Assembly (NCBI GenBank): GCA_035771165.1
Contig: JAWNZC010000337.1
Location: forward strand, 682,001-746,000
DNA from: Paragorgia papillata
Taxonomy: Eukaryota; Cnidaria; Anthozoa; Scleralcyonacea; Coralliidae
Reading direction: 5' to 3'
Length of the DNA stretch: 64,000 nucleotides
Below the pieces are notes generated by a model, which saw only the letters and a program-made list of their open reading frames with translations, did no database searches and was not told the origin of the DNA. The position numbers and the translations under genes are program-made. This document shows, in pieces, positions 25,500 through 38,270 of this stretch. Every line of letters begins with the position of its first letter. Position 1 is the first letter of the stretch.

Positions 25500-26065
25500 G
25501 TGGTCGGAAGAAATTTAATTAAGAACAGAAACCATGAAGGTCCCTTTCCATGAACGCCCCCCCCCCCCCCCCACTGGCAAATCCTGGCATGCATGCACAT
25601 GTCTTGAAGAACAACCAATATATGGTTGCTATGATGCTATCATAATTTTGATGACATTGCTGTACATCTTCTTCATTCACTATTAAACTTTACAGCAATC
25701 GTGGCTCAAGTTGCTTGTTATCTCAAGCGATTTCCTTTACCTACTAACTGGATTGCAATATCATCTGACAAATTGTTGTAACAAAGTTATTTAAATGCTT
25801 TATTAGTCAAATTTTGTGAGTTGTTATTGATAGTAATTTGATTGGCTGACTAAGCTTCACTATCATACTTTACCATAGCGTATAGCACTGGAGTGTCACC
25901 CCCCCCCCCCCTCCCCAACACACATGCACACTTTTTGGGAACAGTGTAGAGAAAAACGTGATTTGTCGGTAAATTGATGAGAAATTTGTCGCTAAATTGA
26001 TCATAAATGAGTTGGTCAGTAATGTGAGGAAACAATAGAGGTACACCCCCACTCAGCACTGTATA
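25500..26065. other. Intergenic with C-runs, no gene
   Basis: Two long C tracts (25557-25573 and 25899-25912). Nothing coding is recognised. Confidence 0.5.
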
Positions 26066-26067
26066 GC

Positions 26068-26245
26068 TTTAATACTCAAGCTATTAGTACCCTGCCTCTC
26101 ACCACTGAGAACCGGAGTAAAGCCTGATTAGACTGAGTTGGTATATTTGGATGGGTGACCACCTGTCCAGGCTTGGAACTCATACAGATATGAGACAAGT
26201 AGATTTGTTAGTGCTTAGCCTCCTGTGCTTTGATGGCTTCTGAGT
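26068..26245 (+). mobile_element. Diverged 5S-rRNA-derived SINE
   Basis: CCTGCCTCTCACCACTGAGA, then GGATGGGTGACCACCTGTCC and GCCTCCTGTGCTTTGATGGC match, with changes, the element at 54800-55135, including the 5S internal-promoter-like part. An older copy. Confidence 0.65.
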
Positions 26246-26984
26246 TCTTTTTTTTATAAAAAAATAGTAAAAATACAGCATGGCGACAATCTTGACAAAA
26301 ATCTTGTTCAGCTCTGAATACAAGGTTGTTAGAATTACACAATTAAGGCATTATTGTTTTTCAACCGTAGTAGCTACAGTATATTAAACGCAATACCGAT
26401 ATACATGCACGCCTGGGCACGCCGTCCTGCCATCCTGCGTATAGTCAACACGAACGCAAAAACTTACCGGCATAAATTAAAGCTGCCTTGAAAGCTAGCT
26501 GCACGCAGTTAATTAACTTTTTAAGACACTGCAAAATATAGCTGCCTGATTGGCATTGGCAAATCTAAGCTGTCCATGATTGGTAACTAATGCTCAAAAC
26601 AAAAAAATAAGTATACTGCACGAATGACATCAAGTATTACACGATTGACGCAGCACCAAAATCAAGTTCAACAAGGAAATTTCTATATGAAACATTTATG
26701 GAAGAAAACCAGACACTTGAACCAGACAATTGTTATGTGTTTGCATACAAATATATTCACCAAAAAATATTGAAATAGACTATTTAGAAATCAAAATCTT
26801 TGTTCAGTCATGTCATACACTTTGAAATATAGCAATTCAAATCAAACTACACTTCTAATTGAACTTTATTGGATCCTAAAAACATTACGGGAAGCCGTCA
26901 ACAAATTGCAGAACTGCATGATATAGGTGGCTGCAGATGGTCGTGATCAGATTGATGCTCGTGATGTTTGTGATTTTCGTACAT

Positions 26985-27060
26985 AAATAAAAATAAATAA
27001 AAATAAATAAAAATAAATAAAAATAAATAAAAATAAATAAAAATAAGTAAAAATAAACAA
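26985..27060 (+). repeat. (AAAATAAAT)n microsatellite
   Basis: Eight AAATAAATAA-type units that decay downstream into A-rich sequence. Confidence 0.9.
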
Positions 27061-27109
27061 AGAAAATTAAAGAAAAATAAACAAAAATACTGTATAAAAT
27101 TAAAAGTAA

Positions 27110-27260
27110 AAAAATATATATTTCTGAATAATAAATTATAACAGCTAAATATACATTTAGATAAGAAACTCTTTTTTGCTTAAAGAGCGTGTTGGCTCGA
27201 GGTTAATGAAGGGCTCCGCGTGAAACGTCAGTATTTCGTTGTCGAAATTCTCGGCAGCTC
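27110..27260. repeat. Dispersed repeat, inverse copy near 34690-34755
   Basis: ATATATATTTCTGAATAATA and AATTATAACAGCTAAATATA recur inverted at 34700-34750. Downstream, GAAGGGCTCCGCGTGAAACG then TCAGTATTTCG relates to sequence at 38600 and 52980. Confidence 0.55.
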
Positions 27261-28440
27261 ACCATTTTCTTGCTTTGTTATTAATATAATAGTGTAGTTT
27301 GCCGTTTTTCAAAAAACGGTATATGCGGAAGTATTTATTATGCATGGTAGTCAGGATTCGCAAACGCAGTAGACGCCTTTTTCAATGAGCGATGACTCTC
27401 CAAAGCGATTCGCATTGGTCATACTGGTGTAGTAGCTGGGGGATAGGTCATGCTGCTGTCCGCCTAGGGTGAATTTTCGTCGACAAATCGTAACTTTTAG
27501 TTTTGCGGGGTAACACTGGCACAGGTAGTTAAGCAGGAACACTTATTTGACTGAAGTGTCGTTCGATCAGTCAAAGAAGCCACTTATTTAGCTGTTTGGA
27601 AACAGGAGAAATCTCCTCGTTCCCTCGTGCTCGTGAAACAGCCGTGTTAAATGCTAAGGAACCGCATGAATTAGTCATACAAACATTTTGTACGTGTTTT
27701 TTTGCCTGAATATGATGATATGGTTCAGTGCCGTGATCTTTGTGACAACTGGTACCATCTTCCTTGTCTTAATTTAAGTTCGTTTCCTGAGAATGATCAG
27801 GAATGGCTTAAATTGCCATTCATGTGTTCCACCATCAAAACTTTGTAAAAATGATTAGTTTAGTGACAGTCCAATTAAGCCAAAGTATTTATTAAACTAG
27901 AAATATGTTAACACAACAACCCCTCGCCCTCTTTTACACGAATTTTTGTAAAACTCCTCTGATTAGAAAAAGGTTTAAATTAACGCAATTACATCTTTGC
28001 GCTCTTTTTCAAATAGTCGCTCGTGTTGGAACAATTCAAAATATAGTTTTAAAATTTTAATTAAAGTATAATATTTGAAATAAAGAAAGTTGTTTAAAGC
28101 GTCGAAATACCAGCAAAATATTAGGGTTATATATTTTTTTCATGTTCACAAAGAACATTGCATGCTAGAGCATCTACAAATACAGTTTTGCATTTTTTAA
28201 AGGCATTGAATATTTGAATTGATTGAAAACTACTCAAACATCTGACTGGCTGCCACGGCTATATTCATTTATGGCATTTCAAATTCATTTAGGATAGCAA
28301 AAACAAATTTCATCCCAAAATCTGAAGTGTTGAAACTGTTTTTTGAAACTGTTTTCACCGTAGACCTTAGTTTTATACATCTGTAATATTTTGACATGCA
28401 GCATTTATTTGTTTTACAGACGAAAAGTTGCTCCTTTTCC
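27260..28440. other. Intergenic, no gene seen
   Basis: AT-rich, with a small minus-strand frame (27351-27542) of no recognised family. Confidence 0.45.
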
Positions 28441-28446
28441 GATTTT

Positions 28447-28925
28447 CAGTGGCGTGGTGGCAAGTTTCAGGCTGGGGTGGCCAGATTAGCTTTGGCGCCC
28501 CCCCCCCAAAAAAAAAATAATAAGAAAAAAAATGACATTACTGTATTTGATAAATGATCACAGTTTTTGTTTTAAAATAACTGAAGCAGCAATATATAAT
28601 ACAACAAACAATTACAGGTGCTCTCAAAGACCATGCACGCCAATACGAGAGGCGAAGTAGCGCCAAACCTCTAGGGGGGTCCGGGGGCATGGTCCCCCAG
28701 AAAATTTTGAAATCTGGAGTCTCTAATATGCCATTTCCTGCATTTTGGAGTGAGATTTTACAGAATTCTGAAGATTATAAAACTTCATAGAAAACACAAA
28801 AGATTACATATTTCAGATCTTTATATCCCCCCATTGAAGACCTAGCTATACAAAGAAATAGGTTTATTTCGTTACGTTTTGGCGCCCTTGCTAGTTTCGA
28901 CACCCCTTCTGCAACCCCAGCTGGC
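28447..28925. repeat. Dispersed degenerate element, CATGGTCCCCCAGAAAATTTTG family, copy 1
   Basis: Contains GGCGCCCCCCCCCC and GGTCCGGGGGCATGGTCCCC. Also CCATTTCCTGCATTTTGGAG and TTTACAGAATTCTGAAG. Related stretches stand at 43100-43215 (inverted) and 49130-49220. No ORF. Confidence 0.65.
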
Positions 28926-29541
28926 CAAACAAGACGCCTCGTCAGGCGTTCACTCGGGCTACTGCAAAATCACAGTGCTATATATAGTAGGTGAAGGTGT
29001 TTTGCAATCATATACATGCGCAGGTTGTCACACGCAGTGCTAAGATCTAAAGTCTATTCAACACATTGGTCACAGACAAAAGTCAAAACACAATCCAATT
29101 ATCCGATAGAAAACACAATTTGCAATAACAAAACACGATTGCCTGTATTTATTAACGTATTTGCAGACATGTACACACGGTTCATATGTCGAGTCTCTTC
29201 AGGTATTAAATATCAACACAACTATAAACGGCGTGTGCGATTGTAAGTGTATATAATATCAAGATACTTGCCAGCGACATTACTGACCAATAACTATGTC
29301 TGTGAACACACAGAACATTCGAGACGAGTGATCAGACATCAGGAAAGCAAAGAAAGAAAGTATTATTTCCACACATGTACAGCGTTCAATATGTCAAGTC
29401 TCTTCGCCTTATTAGAAAGTGTCACCTGCAAGTTCACTTGATGAACGGCGTGTGCGATTGTAAGCGTATATAATAATATCAAGATACATTACTTGCCAGC
29501 GACATTACTGCCCAATAACTATGTCTAGCAGGCGTTACTGG

Positions 29542-30726
29542 CAGTGCTTCCACTTGGAAGGAAATTTCCTTCCAAAAGGAAATTTTGGCATTAGGAAGGA
29601 AAAAATAAGGAAATAAAATTTGGAAGGAAATTGGAAGGAAATGTGGTCATATGGAAGGAAAATGGAAGGAAATTTTGAGATTCAAACTTTTTCAGTGATT
29701 AAAAGTTGATGAAACTGCTTATTTCTTACTTTCGGGTTCAAAAACGTGTATAAATTAAAAAGGTTATTACTTTGTGTTTCGCGCACGAATATGCATTAGG
29801 GTTAGGGTTAGGGTTAGGGTTAGGATTAGGTATAGGATTGGGGTTAGGATTAGGGTTGGGATCAGGGTTAGGATTGGGGTTAGGATTAGGGTAAGGATTG
29901 GGGTTAGGATTAGGGTAAGGATTGGGGTTGGGATCAGGGTTAGGATTGGGGTTAGGATTAGGTTTAAGGATTAGGGTGTTTTCAGGGTCAGGGTCAAAGA
30001 ATAACAAATTCGTGCGCGAAACACAAAGTAAGCACCATTAAAAACACGAGTAGTAATATATGATCCGCGGGGATGTGTGGGGTTAAATAGGGTTTTAAGC
30101 GGAAGACTGCTACACAAATAGCGCAGGCTCAATGTTTGCAATTTCTATTTTCTAGCCATTAATATAAATCATGCAAAGAATGATTGACTCAAGTCCAGAA
30201 TCAACCTCGTCAGAAGATGAGGTTGATGATGGGGCTCCAGTTCCACCTCACTTGCAACTGCAAACCGGTACAAAGCGTCCATTGATAATGACGTTATGTT
30301 TCAAACCTTTATCTGACAATTATTCTAGTTTCCAAAGGACTAAAGAGTTTATCTTTATTAGTTATATAGTTTGGGAATGTAATTGCGAATTGTTAGTTGA
30401 TTAGAATTTCACATTTAAAAACTGAAAATGGCCGTTGCCTAACTTGTCTATGCCTATATCAGCTGTATGGCTCGCGCGCATTGCATCTGCGCTTGTCCTA
30501 CCGGACCTCGGAAAGCGTCGGAAATGTTCGGACCACATTCGTATTTTGTCGTTGTGAGCTTTGAATTGCCATGCACAATTTCGATCCAAATTTTAATCAT
30601 TAGAAGAAGGATTTATAAGAGATTTTGGAGGGAAAACTGGAAGGACATTTCAGATTTTGGGAAGGAAATTTTGCTAAAAAGAAGGATAAAAAAAGTAAAT
30701 TTTGCTTTAGCCGAGTGGAAGCACTG
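29542..30726. mobile_element. hAT-type non-autonomous element with 8 bp target duplication
   Basis: Ends CAGTGCTTCCACTTGG and CCGAGTGGAAGCACTG are inverted. GTTACTGG stands directly outside both (29534-29541 and 30727-30734). An 8 bp duplication with CAGTG ends is the hAT hallmark. Subterminal GGAAGGAAATT words cluster at both ends (29557-29670 and 30628-30685), as in hAT transposase-binding regions. No transposase domain is visible; the 77-codon frame at 30171 (SSPESTSSEDEVDDG) is unrecognised. Confidence 0.85.
29767..30031. mobile_element. Telomere-like repeat element with its own 24 bp TIRs
   Basis: Ends TTACTTTGTGTTTCGCGCAC then GAAT and the exact inverse enclose about 190 bp of TTAGGG and variants (TTGGGG, ATTAGG, GGATCAGGG). 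The first units are four clean TTAGGGs. It lies inside the hAT element. Confidence 0.8.
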
Positions 30727-30928
30727 GTTACTGGATGAGGGGACTGGGGAGAGGGCTTAGAACTAACGTAGTAACGTAATGTAATATTTCAAAATCCATG
30801 GCATTTAATTCAGTAAAATTTCGCGTAAATTATTATTTCAATAATTCTCTTTGTATAAAAAACAATTATAGTACAAGGGAGTTAAGACTGAGAGTTGGTC
30901 GCAAATCTGTGGAAGGGATAAATTAATA

Positions 30929-31350
30929 TTAACGGAATATGTCTGCACTATCCGACGGTTTCTGCGGGCAAATAGTTCTAAAACTGTGGACTGGAAATGT
31001 ATCGAATTAGGTGTGAATGGTAGAGTAATCCTGTTTCTATCAATGGCAACGAATATTCATGAAAAAAACAGTAATGACAGCGAGTGTTTACCGAAATAAA
31101 ACAGTTGTGAAAGGTATATAAATAGTTGTGAAAGGTATATAAATAGTAGTGATTATTTAACGGAAATGTCTGCGGCGTCCCATGGTATCTGTTCACAAAT
31201 ATCGGCTCAAACTGTGGCCTGGAAATTTATAAAATTAGGTGTGAATGGTAGAGTAACCCTGTTTCTATCAATGGCAACGAATATTCATGAAGAGAACAGT
31301 AATGACAGCGAGTGTTTACCAAAATAAAATAGTTGAGTGAAAGGTATACC
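30929..31350 (+). repeat. Tandem duplication, unit about 230 bp
   Basis: TTAACGGAATATGTCTGC at 30929 and TTAACGGAAATGTCTGC at 31157 start two copies sharing ATTAGGTGTGAATGGTAGAG and TTTCTATCAATGGCAACGAA. Moderately diverged, no coding recognised. Confidence 0.8.
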
Positions 31351-31890
31351 CGCTCGTAGGGACAATGGGGATACTGGAAGACGCCAGGCGGTAAATTTGC
31401 AAGGCGAGCGGGAAGAACCTCTGGAACACCGAGCCATTTCTCTGATCGCGCCGAGCCAATGAAAAGGTTATCTGGGTCAGTACGTTCCAAAATCTGGACG
31501 TAAGACGTTTAATTCTTGGTAAAGCGAAGGATCATTTTTTAACAATAAGTTTCATTGGCTATCGCACATCTCTATTAATAACACGAGTGTATTAAACATC
31601 GTCTGGAAGATGCAGTCATCAGCAGTGATATATACTAGATTCTCTCTGTGTTTTGGAGCCTATACTTTCGCTTCACGTTGATATACAACTTACACTTTTT
31701 TTGGAATGCTTTTGCTCTCTCGCGAGGATTTTTTTGATTGCGTGGGAAAGTCTTGACTCGTTACGAGCTCAACGAGCATCAAGTGAATATCTGGCAGCGT
31801 CACGCCGCCCGAATTAAAATCAAACCAGTTTTATTAAATTTGAGCAATTTTTACTGGTCTAATGTATAGAAGACTGTCGACACGATAGCA

Positions 31891-34161
31891 TTTACAGGTA
31901 AACTACGTCAAGTGTTCCTTCTTTTAGTTGCAAACTTGATTGCAATTTTGATTTACTTCCTTTGCAATTTTGCAAATTTCCAATCAAATTTGCAATATTC
32001 CTATAGGAAATTCACTTCCTGTTAAATTTTCCTGACTTCCTGTTAAATTTTCCTAAGTTCCTGTTTTAATTTCCTAACTTCCTGTTTTGTTTAGTAGTCT
32101 TTTATGATTTTGCTTTCAAAAGGTTGCTCAAAAATAAAAATTATATATATGAAGGCTATATATACATATTATTTCGTATTCGTAGAAACAAATTCAAAAC
32201 TAAAACACAAGCCGTTAGGTTCGAATCGCCGCCACACCCCCAAATAACGTAAACAAAGGCGCCTGGTTTTAAAATTTATAGAGTCCGTTGGTGTTTTCCA
32301 CTGATCTAATTTTAAAAACCTTGCTAGTCGCTAACTTGATTTATGTAATATTTGTAAGATGTTACGCACTAAAAGATTGACTTGCAAACCCGAGTGAAAT
32401 TAGTATTGGACATGTATCATGCAGCAGGCTTGTAAAATATTTTAAGTGAATCACGACGTCGCGTACTAAATATTGCTCGGGTTTGCAAGTCGGTTGATCG
32501 ACCAGGAAAATATCACCTGTTGCATGATTTAGTTCGCAACATCTTAGAAGTATTTTAAGTGTATAGCGAGCGACCAGCAAAGTTTTGAAAATTTGAAAGT
32601 GCAATGAACACCAACGGACTCTTTGTTTTAATACGTGAATATATTTATACGTCTCGTTCGTTGCAGAGGCGGCGATCCGAACGTAACGGTTTATCAAACC
32701 AAGTAGAATATACAGTAATGCATGTGTTTGAGTTTTGGATTTGTTTCTTCGAACAAGAAATTATAAGTATAGTATAAGTATAGTTTTTTATATAGTATAT
32801 AAATTTTCCTAACTTCTGTTAAATTTTCCTAAGTTCCTGTTTAATTTTCCTAAGTTCCTGCTTTGTTTTTGCTTTCAAAAGCTTGCTCAAAAATAAAAAT
32901 TATTAGGCTATATATACATATAATTTCGTATTCGAAGAGAAGCAAATCCAAAACTAAAACACACTACTACATCCCAAATAACGACGTAAACAAAGACCCC
33001 TATTTTTAATATTTAGAGGCTTCAAATTTTATAAACTTTGCTGTTCGCTCGCTACACTAACTGAGAAATCGTGCAAATGGTATATATCTTCCTGGTCGAG
33101 AAACTGATCGACTTGCAAACCCGAACAAAAGTATTACAAAGTGCAACAAGCGACTAGTAAATCTTGCCAACGTCGGGAAAATAAATATGCCATCAAATAA
33201 AAAAATAGAGTCTAGACAGACACTGAAGTGAAATAATATAAACGGCATATGTGTCACACGATACCGCCAAGCGTCAAAAAGTTCCTGTGAACTATACTTA
33301 TAATTTCTTGTTCGAAGAAACAAATCCAAAACTCAAACACATTATATTCTACTTGCATGGTGTCTTGGTTTGATAAACCGTTACGTTTGGATCGCCGCCT
33401 CTGCAACGAACGAGACGTATAAATATATTCACGTATTAAAACAAAGAGGCCGTTGGTGTTCATTGTACTCTCAAATTTTCAAAACCTTGCCGGTTGCTCG
33501 CTACACTTAAAATACTTCTAAGATGTTGCGAACTAAATCATGCAACTGGTGATATTTTCCTGGTCGACCAATCGACTTGCAAATCCGAGCAATATTTATA
33601 GTACTCGTGATTCCTGCTGCATGATATGATGTCGAATACTAATTTCACTCGTGTTTGCAAGTCAATCTTTTTAGTGCGTAACATCTTACAAATATTACAT
33701 AAATCAAGCTAGCGACCAGCAAGGTTTTTAAAATTTGAAGCTACAATGAAAACACCAACGGACTCTATAAATTTTAAAACCAGGCGCCTTTGTTTACGTT
33801 ATTTGGGGGTGTGGCGGCGATTCGAACCTAACGGCTTGTGTTTTAGTTTTGAATTTGCTTCTACGAATACGAAATAATATGTATATATAGCCTTCATATA
33901 TATAATTTTTATTTTTGAGCAACCTTTTGAAAGCAAAATCATAATAATAGACTACTATACAAAACAGGAAGTTTGGAAATTAAAACAGGAACTTAGGAAA
34001 ATTTAACAGGAACTTAGGAAAATTTAACAGGAAGTGAATTTCCTATAGGGATATTGCAAATTTGATTGGAAACTGTTTGCAAATTTGCAAAGGAAGTAAA
34101 TCAAAATTGCAATCAAGTTTGCAACTAAAAGAAGGAACACTTCACGTAGTTTACCTGTAAA
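31891..34161. mobile_element. Long foldback element, 2.27 kb
   Basis: Ends TTTACAGGTAAACTACGTCA and its inverse ending TTTACCTGTAAA. Arms of roughly 800 bp mirror each other: GCAAACTTGATTGCAATTTT, GAAATTCACTTCCTG, CGCCGCCACACCCCCAAATA, TTGCATGATTTAGTTCGCAA. The middle (32790-33300) is a further diverged copy of arm material. Frames inside are mirror ORFs, not genes. Confidence 0.85.
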
Positions 34162-36910
34162 CTGCTCTCAAGATACTGTTACATTTTATATGCATTGCTA
34201 CTAAATGTTCGTGATTTAACTCTGAAAGCGGCCGCTCTATATTTTTACCGTAAGCTTAACCATTTCAGTCTTTTTCTTCGTTTGTTTTTTCGCTATTGCT
34301 TTTTCCTTCGTTCGGGTTTCGGTGTGATGGGTTTTCTTCTTCTGATCAATGTTGTTCTGCTTTATATATAAACGTTGATTTGTTTCTGTCCTTGTTTCTG
34401 TACGGAATATACGTATCCAAAAAAGCCTTTTCTGAAATCTTTTTGCCGAGAACAAATTGTTCCCAGTGTCCCACAATCCTTACCGCGCAAGTGAACGTAC
34501 CATGCATAGAAATAAATAAATATTCAGATCACAGAAATTTGTTCGCATATCACGCTTGTCCACGCATGTAAAAGGACTCCACGCGTGTCGAGATTAGCAC
34601 CTTCACCCGGGCTCCGGGCCTTCGGCCCTACGCCCGCTCGGGGATACTAATTAGTTTGTATATTGTAGTTTTTGTAAATATATATATATATATATATATA
34701 TATTTAGCTGTTATAATTTATCATTCAGAAATATATATTTTTTGACTTTTAAAAAGTTTTGTCCACATTACACGTATATCAATTATCCTGCATGTAAGGA
34801 ATCATTCTGCAGTGGGTTTCCGAAGGGGGGACACATTTCCTAGGAAATCTGTCCTGGGGGGGGGGGACACATTTTTTGGGGAGGGGACATATTTCCTGTG
34901 ACTTTTTTTTAATCTACACATGCATTATATTTGAAACTCAATCATCGCAGAGTACTTGCATCTAATTAACACTTTGAGGCCTGGACCTCTCCCTGTGCTG
35001 AATAAAATCGTCTGGCGTTAGCCAGAATAAACCTTAAAGACTCGTCGTCAGGCTTCAAAGTGTTAAAAAGAACTCGCAGTGCTTGTTTTAGTCGCTATGA
35101 CAGCGAGCTGCGAACCATCTTGTGCGTAGATCTTGTGCGACGACTGGAAAACATTAATGCTGCGTCAAACTTCTTCATCGGCCGCCCGCTCTCGCCACAT
35201 AATAAACATATGATGATATCGTGGAAACATGTAATACATATATAGACGGGCAATGCAATCTATTGACTATAGCACCTAATGCGTTCAGTTCATAGACCTC
35301 TTGCACATAATGTAAAAACGGTCGATTTGGAAGACAACTTCAAAGTCCCGACGTTCAATAGAGCGAATTATTAATCAAAATTTCATTGTCTTGTTTAAAA
35401 ATAATTGTCTTACCACAAACAGGGAATAAGTACAAGTAGTCTACGATTACAAGCAATTATTATCAGTTAACAGGCTAGCGCAGTTACATAGACATTCCAG
35501 CATTGCAAAACATTATTTGTTCCAATATTTGAATTTTTATCTGAATCGAGATGCTGTTGTTTTTCACCAGTTTTCATGAAAGGAATGCATATACGCGGGT
35601 CAGCCAATCAGCATCGTGATACATGCAATACGTATATACTGGTTGCCGTGTCAACAAGGCAACGGGTGGGCCGATAATTCCATGCCAGACGGAAGTCATA
35701 TGATCATAACAAAGCTCATTTTGGGAAGCACTATAGTTCGTCGTGTCAAGGGCTTTAAATGTATAAGACAATAGTCATATCTTTATATACAGGTGCAAGT
35801 TAGTAAGATGATATACTGTATATGCTGACTTCCAAGCCATTATGTTATCCTATATTATTAACTGTTTCCCTACAGCGTTTACACACGGTTGACGCTCAGA
35901 GAACAATACTATAGTGACAAATGAATGGATCATGCCATATGGATGTTTTGAAGCATCTAGTGACGAGGGAACATTCACTAGGCACTACAATTCATGGTGC
36001 ATACATGTCCAGAACGGTGAGTTCAAATTACCGAAAGTTAAAATTACGAATAACTAGAGAACGTCGTCTTATCTCTTCTCTCGAATCTCTTCATTTTCTC
36101 GAGCAGTTCTAGTTCATGGAGGAGGAATTTAATATCATGATGTGTGCAGCTGCTATAAATATAGTTCTAGTTAATCCAGTCTATAGTACGACACTGTATA
36201 AACTACAGATGTGTAGTACATGCTTGTATTTGTTCTACAAATAACAAATCTATCATATGCGGTCAGTATTATATTTGTGATATTTATATATCTATAAATG
36301 CTTGTCCACGGTCATATTTGGATTATAATTAATACGAAATCTAATATCATAGCCGCTGTACGGCCTGTGGGTGCAATTTCAATTTATAATGTAGTTTCAT
36401 AGTGCGCTGCTGTTCGCAACATAGTTGATCTTTAAATAACTTCTGTCATTTAAACTTGGTATTGTATTCGTGTTTATCTATATAAAATGCTTAGTCAACT
36501 GTATCTAGTGACCAAAGAACGGGATGTCACGCACAGTGGATCAATTACCAACATTTTTCTGATAAGTGATAAGCAAATTATTTAGCTTCCTAAACCCAAT
36601 TCGGGCTTGATATTTGGCAATTTGCTATATTCCATGATACAATTCGGTATAATCGAGGCTCTGACTGATGTCGTTCGCAATTTTACACAAACTATTTTGC
36701 ATACCTTTGGTCTTTGCTCGACGACACCTGCATGATGACCAAACTGCCAACCTGGCTATAGCGTTTGCACTGTGCGATTGTACCGCTTAGCTTACTTAAA
36801 TCGGAGTAATTTCTACAAACAGCATGCATATATTGGGCGTACTTGGAAATCACAGATCTCGTTGACGAAGCATGCAGTCAAGGACCTATATACTTTCCAT
36901 ATCATGTGTT
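34162..36910. other. Intergenic, no gene seen
   Basis: Holds a (TA)n run at 34680-34702, a G-run at 34857-34868 and AT-rich unique sequence. Short frames show no domain. Confidence 0.45.
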
Positions 36911-36993
36911 GATATATTAACTACCGCACACTAAGGTTTACAGTTGTTGTACTTGTTATATATAAACTTGGAAAATGTTGCCGTATTTTAACT

Positions 36994-37160
36994 TATATAG
37001 AGAATAATACATGGATGTGCTGAAATATGAAATTTATTTCGAGTGTTGACCAGGATATCTCACGAGTGAGCGAAGCGAACGAGTGACATATCCTGTTCAA
37101 CACGAGAAATACATTTCATGTTTCCAAGCATCCATGTATTGTTCTGTTTATTATATAAAA
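36994..37160. mobile_element. Hairpin MITE inside the palindrome arm
   Basis: AATAATACATGGATGTGCTG and TTTATTTCGAGTGTTGACCA mirror GTTCAACACGAGAAATACAT and GCATCCATGTATTGTTC. The loop is GAGTGAGCGAAGCGAACGAG. Absent from the opposite arm, so it inserted after the palindrome formed. Confidence 0.75.
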
Positions 37161-38243
37161 AAATTGTCCTATTGCCTTGCAAAAATTGCATTAAACTATA
37201 ATGCTGATTGCTGATTCTAGCGATAATCGTCACATGTGCGATTATCATATTAAATAATCGCACATGTGCGATTATCACTTTTATTAGTGGCGGAAAAATA
37301 AAACACTCTATTTTATATAATAAAGTTCTGTAAATCATTAAAATAAAACTTACTTTTGACAGTTCCATCTCTCATGTTGTTTACCTTCAGTGAGTTGAAA
37401 GTTGTGGCGGCAATAGTTTCGAACGGCGTTCGACAATAATCAAACAAGGTTGGAAACTACACTCCCTCCCGCCTCCATCGCTCTGACATCGAGCGAGATT
37501 TTCTCCACCAAAAATCCGTCCGATCGCCGTTTTGACCTTTCACACATAAAGATCGATACTTCTTCTTCCTGAGAAACGTCCAACTTTTCAAAATAGTTAT
37601 CCACAACCTTCGATTTTCACGACTAAGCCATCGACTTCTTCGACCGGAATATGCGTTATGAATTTGCCTTGGCCACAACGGTTTGAAAAATGAGCCTCCG
37701 GTACCATATCTCGGGTACCATATCCCGGGTACCATATCCCGGGTACAGTTACAATTATTTCATATTATTGGACGGTATCAAGAATTATCAAAGCCAAGGT
37801 TTGTATTATCGGCTTCGGGACATAATACAAACCTTGATAATTCTTGATACCACGCTTAATCTCGTCCAATAATATGAAATAATTGTAACTGTACCCGGGA
37901 TATGGTACCCGAGATATGGTACCGGAGGCTCATTTTTCAAACCGTTGTGGCCAAGGCAAATTCATAACGCATATTCCGGTCGAAGAAGTCGATGGCTTAG
38001 TCGTGAAAATCGAAGGTTGTGGATAAGTATTTTGAAAAGTTGGACGTTTCTGAGGAAGAAGAAGTATCGATCTTTATGTGTGAAAGGTCAAAACGGCGAT
38101 CGGACGGGTTTTTGGTGGAGAAAATCTCGCTCCATGTCAGAGCGATGGAGTGTAGTTTCCAACCTTGTTTGATTATTTAACAGGGTCGAACGCCGTTCGA
38201 AACTATTGCCGCTACAAGTTTCAACTCACTGAAGGTAGACAAC

Positions 38244-38270
38244 ATGAGAGATGATCATGAACTGTCAAAA
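38244..38270 (+). CDS. Candidate first coding exon of cyclin gene 2
   Basis: Nine codons from ATG to a strong GTAAGT donor, phase 0, matching the phase-0 acceptor at 41100. It lies in the right arm of a large palindrome. The left arm carries the mirror copy (minus strand, near 37360), which lacks five bases between ATG and donor and so would be out of frame. An alternative 5' exon is 40576-40655 (ATG, then MREFARVNIAREVGTSRG and more, donor CTAA|GTAAG), but it would need a secondary acceptor at 41104. RNA reads are needed to choose. Confidence 0.4.

Noticed and set aside
29738..30007. Chromosome end (true telomere)
   Set aside because: The TTAGGG-like array is short, degenerate and enclosed by inverted repeats and unique sequence on both sides.
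37457..38172. Two similar basic proteins on opposite strands (WPRQIHNAYSGRRSRWLS)
   Set aside because: Mirror translations of the two palindrome arms; the sequence is better explained as promoter or 5' UTR.
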